Source: Solanum dulcamara (Eukaryota > Streptophyta > Magnoliopsida > Solanales > Solanaceae). From it: a stretch of 64,000 nucleotides of DNA. Below the pieces are notes generated by a model that worked only from the letters and a program-made list of their open reading frames with translations, did no database searches and was not told the origin of the DNA. The stretch covers positions 44,777,501 through 44,841,500 of the forward strand of contig NC_077240.1 of assembly GCF_947179165.1 (NCBI RefSeq), written 5' to 3'. Of this stretch, positions 36,002 to 47,690 are shown in pieces; positions within the stretch are counted from its first letter, which is position 1; each line of letters opens with the position of its first letter. Position numbers and translations under genes: made by a program.

Positions 36002-37759
36002 TGTCACGACTCCAAGCCTAGGGCCTAGATGTGACACGGCGAATGAAGAACCTAGAGGTACCTCACCCAACCTCTTAGCATTCATTGAGCAATTCATCGA
36101 TAATAATAATCAAACAAGAGGAAATATAAGGGATAACGGGACTAAGGGACTTATCATACAAAGAGAGTCAAAGTCAACTTAATATCATACATTTGTCCAA
36201 CCATGCCTTCTACTTTAAGAGTTGGCGGGGGATAAGACATGTCCCTAGCTCACCCTTAATATTTTAATCAAAATGCCAAAATGTAACTCAAGAGTCTATA
36301 CCGTTATGAGCTATAAAGATAGGAGTGTTATTCCCAGATCATGGAAACTCACCAACAATGATAGCCTTCAATGATCAAACCTAGCCACGGGAAGGAGAGT
36401 GTGGGGCAGCACTAGTCCCTACATGGTGATATCATGTAGGCAAAAGTATGCATTCGTAATTTGAATGTACTAAGTATGTGAGCATGTTATACAGTAAAGA
36501 TCATTACGACATTTATAAGCAATATTCATAAATGAATGCATGCATGAGAAATCATCATATGAAACCTTAAAACATTCATCTTGTGAGAAGATGATCGTAA
36601 CCACATTTAAGACCATGCGAGATATTACATGAAATCCAATGTAACCTCCTACGTTAGCACAGAGAGACTACTTTTCGAGTAGAACTCCATCAACTTTAAT
36701 CATTTCTTTAACTTTAGCTTTAATGGCTAATCGTGGATCTACTAGCCTAACTAACCGACAAGGGCCCCTATGTTGGCACATAGTTAATACAACATGAAAC
36801 TTTACTTAAGGACCCCTTAGGTCGAGTCCCCATCTACATGCTACATTCGGTTCTAGGTCAATCCTATTAAATACATTTAGATATCATAATAACATAAGCA
36901 TGTATGACTTATTCATCAAATCATTATTCTGTGGAATATATCATTAAAACATTTCATTTGATTCAACGCGAGATTTTTCCTTTCACATTGAAACTTTGCT
37001 TTGGCTAAGAAGCCCTTTCGTCATAAGACTCCCTTATCACAAATATTTGCTTCATAAACTTTCATTTGGAGTCAAAAGCTTTCATTTTAACTTTATTTTA
37101 ACATAAGGAACCTAGGTGGGTCCATTTCATAAAACCCTTCAAAAGCATTTAAGGAATTCTTGCATGAATGAGAGTGATGGAAATGCATCAAATTACATTT
37201 CTTAAGGCAGCCTACCATATATACTTCAAAACCACTTTCAAGCCTTCATATAGGCACTTGAGAAAATCATTCATTTCATGAAATTGAGAGTTAATGTACA
37301 TCAACATAGGTAAATAGACTTAAAATATATCATAATATATGCATTTTGAGTCATTATGTAAAAGCCCATGAGAATTCATCATTTGAAAATTAAAATATTT
37401 AAGTAGGAAATTATTTGGGCTCCATGGGTGGAAGAACCCATGGATGAAACCCACATACCTTGGGAAAACAAAATTTCTAATGAAGACTTGAGGAGGAAAG
37501 GAGACTTGGAATGCCTTAAGTAGAAACTCTAGCTTGTCTTGAAGTTATTATGAGAGTTTGAGAAGAAAGGATTTGTAAGTCTTGAGCCTAAGTGTATAGA
37601 TTGAGGTCTTGAAAGGGTTTAGGAGCGTCAGATGAGTGAATTCTACCCTCAAAATGATACCACTTTGAATTAAAACGCAGAAAAAGACCAAACTATCCCT
37701 TTTAAAATCTGACTGAAACTGGCTTCACGGGGACCCTTCACGGTCTGTGGTGCTCACCA
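36002..37759 (-). repeat. 5' LTR of chromovirus A (right copy), outer end lost
   Basis: Aligns with the joined left LTR from TGTCACGACTCC onward. The perfect 8-bp hairpin CCATGGGT / ACCCATGG is at 37422-37429 and 37436-37443, with the ACATACCTT box at about 37453-37461. It stops at GTGGTGCTCACCA near 37759, inside the first of the U3 words, where LTR E begins; about 0.5 kb of U3 is missing. Over a 60-base sample (29598 on against 36798 on) I count 5 differences from the left copy. Confidence 0.85.
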
Positions 37760-38399
37760 TCTTTTAAGTCATTCTTTTACACATATTGCATGTTATATTG
37801 AGTTGAGCTAGTTTTAGAGTTGATTCCTATGAGTTGAGTTGAGTTGAGTTGAGTAATTTTTCTTTCAGCTATATTATATACTCGTACATTTCATGTATTG
37901 ACGCTATTTGACCTGCATCGGTTTATGATGCACACACAGATAGTAGAGATCATCACCAGACGTATCATTGAGGATTTACTTCTCTAGTTTTAGTGAGATC
38001 TCTTTACATTAAGAGGTGCTCCTTTCTTTCCGGTCATTTCTTTATTATTTAGTAGTTCTTTGAGGTAGCCGTGGACTTGTCTCAACACCTTCTTATGAGC
38101 CAGTTAAAGATTTCATAGACAGAGCAGAGTTGAGTGGAAGGATTCTTTTAGAGTCTGTTTTAAATCATAATTTCATTATTGAGTTTATGACGTTGAGTTA
38201 CATTATACGTTTTTGTATTTTTAATCTATTATTTATTTATAAATGATGATATTTCTAAATGCTCATGTGAGTTAATTATCTATTGAGTCGAGTCTTTCGC
38301 TGAGTGATTGAATGAGTGATCAAACCAAGTAATTCGCTTGGGGCCAGCAATAGTCTCTTAGTGCAGGTCACGCCTAGGATACCCTGTCAGAGCGTGACA
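37760..38399 (-). mobile_element. LTR E, truncated LTR of another family
   Basis: On the minus strand it starts TGTCACGCTCTGACAGGG (plus end CCCTGTCAGAGCGTGACA at 38399), a usual LTR start. It continues for 0.64 kb, including a short GAGTT repeat near 37840, and is cut where it meets LTR A. No polypurine tract is seen outside 38399, so that side is probably flanking DNA. Family unknown. Confidence 0.5.
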
Positions 38400-38849
38400 G
38401 TAATGTGTGCGTGAATTAGGGGAATGAGGAATGGGGGAGAACGTGTAAGTGATGTAAGTGGTTATTTTGTTGTCTATTTTTATGTACTTTTTATTTTGGC
38501 TTTTGGATTTTTTTCTGTATAAATATTTTGTTTTTGTTTTTTTAAAATAATAGTATAATAAAGTATTGAATTACTGTTTCTAGAATAATTAGAATACAAG
38601 GAAATTAAAGCTAGACCAAAATAAAATATAATTAAGAAAAATACTAAAGTCGTTACCTTAATCATTAAAACATAAATAAAGAGAAAATATATATAAAAAA
38701 TGGAAAATAATAACAAAACTTATCCTTAAATATGACTGTATTTCTATAGTTTTCAATTTTTATAACCAAAACTTAGCAAAAATGTATTAAAAAAAATATC
38801 TAATTTAAACTTAAAAAAGCTATTTAAACACTAAAATGATATAAAATTT
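38400..38849. other. AT-rich DNA, no gene seen
   Basis: Right flank of the retrotransposon block. Only short, A/T-biased frames; no motif or repeat boundary recognised. Confidence 0.5.
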
Positions 38850-39325
38850 AAAATTGATAAATATTTTTAGATAACTACCATATGTGTAGGATAATTTTGT
38901 TTTCATTATTTATGGCGATTTTCATTTTATAATAATATAATAATATAATACAGAAAATATATTTAAAAATTAAATTAAATAGATAACCATCTGTGATTAA
39001 AAAATTGTGACGATTTGAATTTTAAAAAATTGTCAAAAAAAGATAAATTACTAAAAAAAAATATAAAATAACTATCAGAATTTTAATTTTAAAAAATTAT
39101 AAAAATTAAAGGCAAATAATACCTAATTAGTACCTAACTTAACTAATTTATCCTAAAACTAACACATGTATTTAAACTACATTGTCACTTGGCTTATTCC
39201 TAGGTTAGAATTTCTTCTTTTTAATTTATTGTATTCTAAAATCGAACACATGTCTTTAAACTACGCTGCCATTTGGCTTATACCTACCCTGGACTTTCTT
39301 CTTTTTAATTATATACTAGTATATG
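38850..39325 (+). repeat. 0.46-kb dispersed duplication, copy 1
   Basis: Matches 42690-43162 in the same orientation over its whole length, for example ATATGTGTAGGATAATT and AGATAACCATCT. It ends with two tandem 84-base monomers that begin AACACATGT (39161 and 39245). Immediately after lies the GC-rich word GCGCGATGCGCGG (about 39331-39343). The element type is unknown; a fragment of a Helitron-like or other non-autonomous transposon is possible. Confidence 0.7.
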
Positions 39326-39330
39326 TACTT

Positions 39331-41546
39331 GCGCGATGCGCGGATAATATCAGACTAATATTTTTGATCATTTTATATTGAAATATCTCATTTGAGTATG
39401 TTAAAATCATATAATTTTGAAAAAAAGATTCAACTATCATCGTATTTCTCAATAAAATAGAGAAAAAAAATGTCTACACTCACTCCTACACCCCACCCCC
39501 ACCTCCACCCCTATCCCTCTTTTTTTAAAAAACAAAACATACTCTACTCTCCCCACACCTCCACCCCCATGACTTCTCCACCCCCCCCCCCCCATGGCTT
39601 TATACTCCGATCTCTAATCCAATTTATTATACAAAAAAAATATTCATGTAATTGTAAAAAGAAAAGACTTTTATTTCTTATATTTTTTAGTTATATTATT
39701 CAAATCTAAAGATATTATATTGTTAATATTCCCCCCCCCCCCCCTTTCGCCTCTTTCCCCTATCTCTAATCAATCTATATGAGTAAAAATAACTATGTAA
39801 TTAACAATAAAGCTTTTGCGTTTAATATTTTTCTTATTATATTATTCACAATATAAGGATTTTTATTTTCAAAAACAATTTAAATTTTTATTTTACTTTA
39901 CTCCCACTTCTTTCGTTTAAAATTTATAAATAATAATATGTGTATTATCTAATTACATCGTTACATTATTAAAAATAGTTCATCCCCCCCCCCCACCCCC
40001 ACCCCTAACCCCCGTTTACATTTTTTCTATTGTATTTTAATTACTTTATTTTTCTCTAATTTGACTTGGAATTAAATTTTTTTGTGTGTGTTCAAAGGAT
40101 AATCAGTTGAGTTTACTTTTCTCTTATATCAAAATATATAAATTATTATAGATAATTTTGTTATGCATAATAAAATAAATGAAATATAGATTAGAAAAAG
40201 ACTCCAAAACAATCTACTGTGCTAGAAGTGTTTATAATTTAAAATTTAAGTTAAACATTTTCTAAAAATATATATAAATTTTATCTTATATTTTATTATT
40301 TAAAAAAAATCTACTCATATTTATAAAAGTATTAGCTTGTCCTAAGAAATAAAGGAAAATTCATAATGCACATAAAATTTCAATATGAATTTTAAAGGAA
40401 AAAAGTCACGAATAAAAAATTTTAATATGTAATTTGTGTACATTGTGTTTAATTATACTCTAAGTTACGTTATTATCTAAGTTATATTTTTAGACTATGA
40501 TTTAACATTCAATGTTATGGATTACTCGCATATACTTTAAAAAATATTTTATTTAGTCTTTTTCATTTAAATTCAAATTTAAATACGAATATTATCGTAT
40601 TAATTTGTTAAAAGAAGATTAGTTTGTTATTCTTCTTTATCCTTGTTTTTTTTCAAATATAATGTGTTTATCTTATTTTATTATTAAAAAATAATTTTAA
40701 TAATTCAAAAGTTCAATTGAAATGAAACACCAAAAAATATGAGGAAGAATTCAAATAGTAAACAACACAATATATACCATCCAAAATCAATTATGTACGT
40801 AAATAATTATGAATAGAACACGTTAAACAGGTCAATATATGATATGTTAATAATTTATATGTCAAATACCAAACAATAATATATTAATTTCAAAGAAACA
40901 TGCATTAATTCTCATTCAAAGAAATAATACTATTTACATATGCAACGTATTCGTAGGAATGCACTATACAAAATTTCGTGCTTATCAATAAAGTAGCAAG
41001 AAAATCAGCAAGAAAATCGATTATGTAAAAGACTTTAAGCAAAATACCTTAAATAATTCAATATATGATAAATAAGAAAATATACTTCCCATCAAAAAAA
41101 AATTATTAAATTATCTGTTGCTCAATCTTCTTGTCTTCATCCACAATTTCTCACAACATAAACAAATTACTACAAAAATCAAAATCAAAATCAAAAAACA
41201 AAAAAAAATAGTATGAACACTTATTTTAACCAAATGGTATAAAAATAATAACAAAAATTAATATTTTAAAAGCTAAATGCTAGACTAAAATTCTCAATAA
41301 AAAGTTATTTTATTTTTTATTTATGACTTTATGTAATCAAATGTATTTATTGTTATCAAAAAACTAAATGAACAAAATTAGAATAAGAAATATGACTTAC
41401 TTGATTTCAGTCCTGGATATAGTAGAAAAATAATTTAGCCTATAATATGATTATCACTCATCTGCATATGAAAATAAAAATATTAACACAAAAAAAAATT
41501 AGAAAATTGAAAAATGAAGTAAATAAATTCACCAGTGTAGCGAATG

Positions 41547-41550
<4 letters not shown>
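39331..41550. other. AT-rich DNA with poly-C tracts, no gene seen
   Basis: Contains C runs at 39581-39593 (13), 39731-39744 (14) and about 39984-39994, each in a pyrimidine-rich stretch. Open frames are short and A/T-biased, and I recognise no protein or RNA gene. Confidence 0.55.

Positions 41551-41614
<64 letters not shown>
41551..41614. repeat. (TA)n microsatellite, 32 units
   Basis: An uninterrupted run of 64 bases of TA. The open frames across it encode only Tyr-Ile repeats and are artefacts. Confidence 0.98.
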
Positions 41615-41619
<5 letters not shown>

Positions 41620-42489
41620 GAAGCTTAATATTTGATATAATTGTAGGAGTATATATAAAAAGAGGTTAAGAAGGTACAATTTCATTCCAACTCAAATTTT
41701 ATTTAAGTTTAAATTCAAACATCACATCTGTTGAAAGAAGATTGGTTTATTATTCTTCCTTATTTCTAATTTTTAAAGTATAATCCAAATATTTTTTATT
41801 GTTAACAATAACTGAATAAAAAGAGGACCAATCTTTTTTCCCACATTTTTCTCCCCCTTTTTCTCGTTTCTTCTTTTTTTTTTCTCGTTTCTTCTTCTTC
41901 TTTTCTTTCTTTATTTTTTTTCTCGTTTCTTTTTTTTTTCTTTCTTTGTTTATTATTATTAATAATAGTATATTATTATTATTATAATTATTATTATCAT
42001 CATAACTAATATCATATCTTTATTTTTTATTTAATATTTAAATTAAATATAATTAAATATATTTTATTACAACTTAAGGATAAGTTTATGAAATAGTCTG
42101 TCCTGAATTTTTATAAATACGTATTTTTGTAAGTTATTATTAAACATAAATCGTATCTAACTTTCTAATTAAACTGTGTTTTTTTGAAATTATCCATGCT
42201 CCCACATTTAAATTTAAATATATCTAGGTTATAATATCTGAAAAAGAAAATTTATGAAATAACAAAAGTTTTAGAAGTAAGAGTTCATTTAGAACTCTTC
42301 TATTGTGTATTTTTATTTTTAAACTAATTATTATTTTCTTTCTTTTCAAAAATCTAATGTATTTTTCAAATTCAAATATTATTAGTCTTTCAATTCAAAA
42401 TTTTTATTACAATATTTATTATTAATTTTGTCTTAAAATTATCAAGTGGTTTTTCAATAGCTTGCCACTTGACTCAACCACATTGCAAG

Positions 42490-42490
<1 letters not shown>
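41615..42490. other. AT-rich DNA with a polypyrimidine tract
   Basis: A CT-rich run with CTCGTTTCTTCTT words lies at about 41830-41950. Nothing gene-like was seen. Confidence 0.5.
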
Positions 42491-42542
<52 letters not shown>

Positions 42543-42575
42543 TAGGTAGATAGATAGATAGATAGATAGATAGAT
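42491..42575. repeat. Compound microsatellite (TA)n(GA)n(GATA)n
   Basis: TA repeats (42491-42525) pass directly into GA repeats and then GATA repeats up to about 42575. Confidence 0.95.
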
Positions 42576-42584
42576 TCTAAAGCT

Positions 42585-42658
42585 AACACATGTCTTTAAA
42601 TTACGGTGCCACTTGACTTATTTCTACCATAGACTTTCTTCCTTTTAATTATATATAG
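42585..42658 (+). repeat. Single copy of the AACACATGT monomer
   Basis: Reads AACACATGTCTTTAAATTACG and continues to TTCCTTTTAATTATATATAG, matching the monomers at 39161, 39245, 43001 and 43084. Confidence 0.7.
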
Positions 42659-42689
42659 ATAGTAATAGATAAGTATTATAAAAATATAA

Positions 42690-43162
42690 TTTTCTAATTG
42701 ATATTTGTAGATAATAACTATCATATGTGTAGGATAATTCTTTTCATTATTTATGGCCGATTTTCATTTTTTAAAAATATAATAATATAATATAGAAAAT
42801 ATATTTAAAAATTAAATTAAATAGATAACCATCTATGATTAAAAAACTGTCATGATTTGAATTTTAAAAAAAAAGTGTAAAAAAGATAAATTACTGAAAA
42901 CTATAAAATAACTATCATAATTTAAATTTAAAAAAATTATAAAAATTAAAGGCAAACAATAATTAATTATTACCTAACTTAACTGATTTATTCAAAAACT
43001 AACACATGTATTTAAGTTACGCTGTCACTTGGCTTATTCCTGGGATAGACTTTCTTCCTTTTAATTTATTATATTTCAAAACTAACACATGTCTTTAAAA
43101 TACGCTGCAACTTGACTTATTCCTATCCTAGACTTTCTTCCTTTTAATTATATATAGATATA
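42690..43162 (+). repeat. 0.46-kb dispersed duplication, copy 2
   Basis: The counterpart of 38850-39325, with point changes and small gaps. It also ends in two monomers (43001 and 43084, 83 bases apart). Confidence 0.7.
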
Positions 43163-43264
43163 GATTTATAGTACAATTATGATTAAGATGCTTTAATTAA
43201 GGCTTATAGGTGATATTTAAGTTTTAAAATTCATAAAGAAAAACATAAGTGGAGTAGGTACTGC

Positions 43265-44196
43265 TAGGAGTGTACATGACTGAGTTGGTTCGGATTTTTT
43301 GAATATCAAACTAAATTATTTATGTCGAATTTTTAAATTGATAAACAAAATTAAACTAATTAAACTCGGGTTTTTCAACTTCAGGTTTTTTTTCGGATTT
43401 TCAGGTGTTTTTGGATTTTTTTCGACAAAGTATTCATATCAATATATAATTAACTTGTACTTCAAATATTTCTTTAGTCCTACCAAAATACAACTTTCTA
43501 AGATGTCTCTTAAGAAAACAATACAAAATATGAGATAAATAATGACATTAAAATATTCAATAAAAATTAGTAATGAAATCGTATAAAATAAATATTGCAA
43601 ATTAATATGTCATAATGAAAATGATCATAATTTAAAAGTACTAAATCATGCTATAATAAGTTTAATAAGTATTAATTACATGACTAAACATTAAAGAAAA
43701 ACTATAATTAGGTTATATATTTTAATTATCTAAACAAATGTAATTAAAGAACAAATATTCAATATTATTGACATTCTTGGTATTGAATATTTTTCTTGTT
43801 AGTATTAGTATTGATTTGATTTTGATTTGAATTTTATTAAAGTTAGTTATATCTATGGACTATAATCTTCACCGGACCACTCAAAATTTTAAGTTTCAAA
43901 CTTGAAATAATATGTTAAAAGATAAAAATTATGAAAAAGTATAAGAAATAATTATAAATTGTATCAAAGTAAATACATTTATGTATAAAATAAATTTTAA
44001 AAATTATATATATATATGTCGGGTTGATTTGATCTAGGGTTGATCTTTTTTAGTTTAAACCAAACCAATCCAAGTATAGTTGAATTTTTTTCTTTCAATA
44101 CCAAATTAAAGTAAATCAAATCACCAGACGATTTTTTTTTTAATTTAATTTAATTTGTGATTTAATTCGCTTTTCAGTTGGATTTTGTACCCCTTA
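43265..44196. mobile_element. Possible hAT-like non-autonomous element
   Basis: The left end TAGGAGTGTACA and right end TTGTACCCCTTA are imperfect inverted repeats of the TAGGGGTGTACA type known in plant hAT-like MITEs. The interior repeats 'TCGGGTTTTTCAAC'-like words typical of that group. The 8-base flanks GGTACTGC and GCCACTAC agree at only five positions, so the duplication is weak. No transposase. Confidence 0.5.
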
Positions 44197-44909
44197 GCCA
44201 CTACTGGTACTTTATTTAAAGATGAATGGCAACTGTAAGCCGTTAAGCTATCAAAAACACAAGAACTACCCAAAAAGGTATAAACGATGGATTTCACTTT
44301 ATATCTGAGATGTTATTTTTCATCTTGCTAATGGAACTATCTCTTATATTAATTTCTCGACTAAACTCATTGTAAGGGTAAATAATTCAACCTAGGAATC
44401 TTCACTAATGTGGTATTTCTCAAGCCAAAGATGAATTTGAATTTTAAATTTGATGAATTTAGCTTTAAAATTATTAACACCAAATTAATTATATTTTAAA
44501 TATATATGTGTGTGTAAAAGAATAGCCAGTGCACATGGTAGAATGAAGGGTGAACACGTTTGGTCAATTAAGGACAATCACGAAGGCTTTTCGGTGATAG
44601 TTGGTTGGAGATGTGTTCGGTGAAATTCAATATTGACTTGTTATCCCGATCACAAAATGACTATGCCCGGAAAAGAGATGAAACTCGTGACTCGGAAATA
44701 GAGAAGAACTCGTGTCCCGATGACATGGCAAAAGTATAAATATGCTAGATATGTTTATACATTATCTTGTCAATAATAGAGAAATATTAGCCTGCATAGC
44801 TAACGATATTTCCACGTGAAATACCACCATTAGGATAATACTTTAGGACTCGATTGAAGATTTTCTATTGGTTGATGTATTACCTTTGTTACGTACCGGG
44901 ACCGGGACG
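44197..44909. other. AT-rich DNA, no gene recognised
   Basis: A stretch around 44700-44830 with TATAAATATG and short GC-richer words could be an old LTR or promoter remnant, but no second copy exists in the window. Nothing else seen. Confidence 0.4.
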
Positions 44910-45096
44910 CAGTGGCAGAGACATAATTTTTACTAAGGGGTTCAAAATCTAAAGAAATAAACACATGAACTAGTCGAAAGGGGTTTGATATCTATTATAT
45001 ATACATAAAAAAATATTTTAGCCATGTATAAATAGTATAATTTTCTGACGAAGGAGTTCGAATGAACCCCCTAACTACAAGGTGGCTCCACCACTG
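44910..45096. mobile_element. 187-bp MITE with CAGTGG inverted ends
   Basis: The left end CAGTGGCAGAGAC and right end GGCTCCACCACTG are inverted repeats with few mismatches, of the CAGTGGCGGAGCC type common in plants. The 8-base flanks CCGGGACG and CCGAGACC agree at six positions, which suggests an aged 8-bp hAT-type duplication. It has no coding capacity. Confidence 0.7.
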
Positions 45097-45253
45097 CCGA
45101 GACCGCCATTACAATTTCTACCGATACGTCCGATACCGGTTTCATACGGATCGTGTGCCTATAAGGTCGGTTCCCATCCGATTTTTGAAAATTCTGATCC
45201 GATTGTACCGGTTCCAATTTTTCTACCACATTTAATCTTTAGTAGATATCAAG

Positions 45254-45256
45254 AAA
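45254..45256. other. Target-site duplication AAA (left) of the CACTA element
   Basis: AAA is repeated at 56503-56505, and CACTA elements make 3-bp duplications. Confidence 0.8.
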
Positions 45257-45285
45257 CACTACAAGAAATAAGACTTATTGTGGCG
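45257..45285 (+). repeat. Left terminal inverted repeat of the CACTA element
   Basis: Perfectly complementary in reverse to 56474-56502 over 29 bases. Confidence 0.97.
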
Positions 45286-45530
45286 AGATTTAGTGGCGAC
45301 CCTACTTGTTGCTACAAAAGCTTCATATTCAGTAGGGACATATATGGTCGTTCCAAAATGTTTAGTTTCAGTGGCGACTTATTTTGTGTTATTGCTAATA
45401 GTTGTCACTAATTCGCAAATTATAAAGTCCCGCTAAAATAAAATTTGGGCGCTAAATATTTAGTAGCAAATTTTGAAATGTCGCCTCAAATAAGATTTTG
45501 TAGCGACCTAGTCGCCGCTAATGTTAATCC
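45286..45530 (+). promoter_or_regulatory. Left subterminal region of the CACTA element
   Basis: Several copies of GTGGCGAC, GTCGCC and related words in both orientations (for example AGTGGCGACTTATTTTG and AATGTCGCCTCAAATAAG). In this superfamily such motifs are the usual TnpA binding sites; that role is inferred. Confidence 0.6.
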
Positions 45531-46904
45531 AACTAAATTAAATTTAAAAGAAAAATAAACTAAAAAATCTGTAAAATTTTGGAAAGCTTTGAGATATTAA
45601 AAGAACATCTCTTAGCTGCTAAACTAAAGGTCATTCTCATCAGCTCTTGCACAAAGCTAAACAAAAAAATGGATATTATATAGATTTGGGAAAAGGGATC
45701 GGAGGAAAGAAAAACAGAGACAACACTGCTAACAGAGGTTCCTCTTTGCTCGATTTATAGGAACAAGTAGTGTCGATATGTTGGTGAAATATATATGAAT
45801 AGGGTTCCTTTTTATTGAATATTCTTCAATTTTTGACTAATAGGGTTCTATAAAGTATGTATTTCATCAGGTATGTGCTCAAATCTGTTTCTAGGTTTAT
45901 GTATTTTAAGATTTTACATGTAATTTCTATAACCCACTTGAATTTTGTAGGAATGGGATTCTCTAAAGTCGATGGAGAAGGAAGAGAGTTCCTAGTTTGA
46001 AAATCACTGTGAGCGTAAGAAGTTCGAAGTTCTAAAGGATTGAACCAGTTCACCCATTTGAAGTTTTGAAAATCAGTTCGAGGTAAGTTAAAAGCTGAAA
46101 GTTCTAAATATGTTTTTGTATTTTGTATTCTCGATCTTGCGAGGTAAACTAGAAGCTGAAATTCTGTATTCTCATTTGTATTTTGTATTTTGTATTCTCG
46201 ATATCCTCTGTGTGGGTGTTTCTATGTCTGTTGATGGAAATTCTGCATTTGGATTACACATTGAAAAATCTATCTTGAAATCGAGAGTCTCTTCGTTGTT
46301 TACATCTTTATCTCTTCATGGATTTGTGGTTTTGACTAGTTAAAGAATTGACACCTTTGTTGGAGAAAGAAGTATTCACAATTTTTTTTACAGAGATTTA
46401 TTTTTTATACTTTGTGCAGTTCTGTCTAGTTAGCTGATCAATCGATTCTCTTTATTTGAAGTTTTATTTTCTGGAGATGTGTAGAGTCGATAAGACTCAC
46501 TGTAAATAGCCGCAGAATGTATGGAGAATTCTAGTATCTTTCCTTATCTTTTGTGAGCTACAAAAAGATATGATAATACTTAAAAATTGTAGGAATGACA
46601 ATAACCATATAATTATATAATTTGGAGGATAGATATGAGATTGACATTATTGTGCAGTAGATAGTTGATAAATTAAGAATTTGGTGCTATTAGAATATGA
46701 AAAAGAGAAGATTATAAATTATCGATTGGTTTATTATGTGAAAAAAGCTTTTTCCTAGTAGACAGTCCATCTGCGTTTTTGATTAAAAAAACTACGTAAA
46801 CTGTGAGTGCATCAGAAAAGTGCTACTAATACGAACAAATTCACTACCTGTTGCTTAGAAAAGGCCATGAGATCATCCGAGTTGAACTTTTTATTACCTG
46901 CATT
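45531..46904 (+). other. CACTA upstream region of tnpD
   Basis: No protein recognised. Contains small TTTTGTATTCTCGAT repeats near 46115-46200 and is likely to hold the promoter and 5' untranslated exons of tnpD, which I cannot delimit. Confidence 0.45.
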
Positions 46905-47690
46905 GTACTACTTCAGTTCTACAGGGTGTTTCAGGTTGTTGTGTGATGTTGTTGTTGGTTGTTGTTAGATGTTGTAGCTCTGAATTGTACAAGGAGCTGC
47001 AGTTCTGTATTAATTGCTGCAACATTCTCCAGGTTTGTGCTGCAGCTCTACAGTGTTTCTGTAGTTGGTGATCTTATCCACAACATTTTCTCCTAGGTGG
47101 TTTAGTCATAACCTGTAGCTTCTACAGATTTGCAATGTACCTGCACAGTAGTAGATAATAGAGAACAATGGATCCTAGGTAGCTAAGCATAAATGAGAGG
47201 ACTCCTCTCGATACAAAGTATCTAGGAAAACCATAAAATAAGAGAGACTCTCCCCTTTGCAATATAATCCTAAATAAGGATTCTTCAAAGAGGCTATAAC
47301 TTCAAGGAAATACGTAGCCCCAAAAAAGAAAGAAAGAAGAGAGAACACAAAAAAAGAAAGAAAAAAAAAGAAAATTAGAAGAAGAGCTCATGGTGCTTCC
47401 TCTTGAGACAGTCTGCAGCTCATTTAAGGTGGTTCCATGATCCTCTTCAGCTTTTGCCTTCTGAAACTTGACATTCCAGTTTGTCTAGTATGTAGTACCC
47501 CCTTGTCTACTTAGGAAGTTGCTGAAAATTGTAGGCTTGATACAACCTGTCAACCATATGGTTGTGCTTGGAAAGAGTGTCTGCAGCACAGCACAGTAAG
47601 TGCCATTGTATATGAGGCTCAATAGCACAACTGAATATTTACTTGTACTTTGCAAGATAATCACTGCAAACACAGTAAGTTGTGCTAGTC
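46905..47690 (-). mobile_element. LINE 3' fragment 1 inside CACTA, with CAA/CAG-rich part
   Basis: On the minus strand it encodes a degenerate end of LINE RNase H (FSNFLSRQGGTTY region, and a LDKLECQVSEGK-type motif near 47460-47480), then a 3' region with GAGAGTCTCTCTTATTTTA and GAGAGGAGTCCTCTCAT as in the LINE at 14590. After this comes CAA/CAG-rich DNA (46905-47110). Boundaries are approximate and I found no sure duplication. Confidence 0.65.

Larger units (their letters stand above)
13817..37759 (-). mobile_element. Ty3/gypsy chromovirus A (Tekay/Del-like), split by LINE and element C
   Basis: A minus-strand LTR element whose left LTR is interrupted by a LINE that itself carries element C. 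Internal region 31028-36001; left LTR 13817-14590 plus 29573-31027 (about 2.23 kb in sum); right LTR 36002-37759, missing its outer part. Domain order is gag, protease, RT, RNase H, integrase, chromodomain tail. It sits in the U3 of the right LTR of element B. All coding parts are broken; the protease active site is lost but the RT box FIDDILIYS is kept. Confidence 0.85.

Noticed and set aside
41447..41685. Open frames on both strands encoding Tyr-Ile repeats
   Set aside because: They are translations of the (TA)32 microsatellite.
45082..45411. 109-codon open frame starting in the MITE
   Set aside because: It crosses the MITE end, the flank and the CACTA terminus, so it cannot be a single gene.
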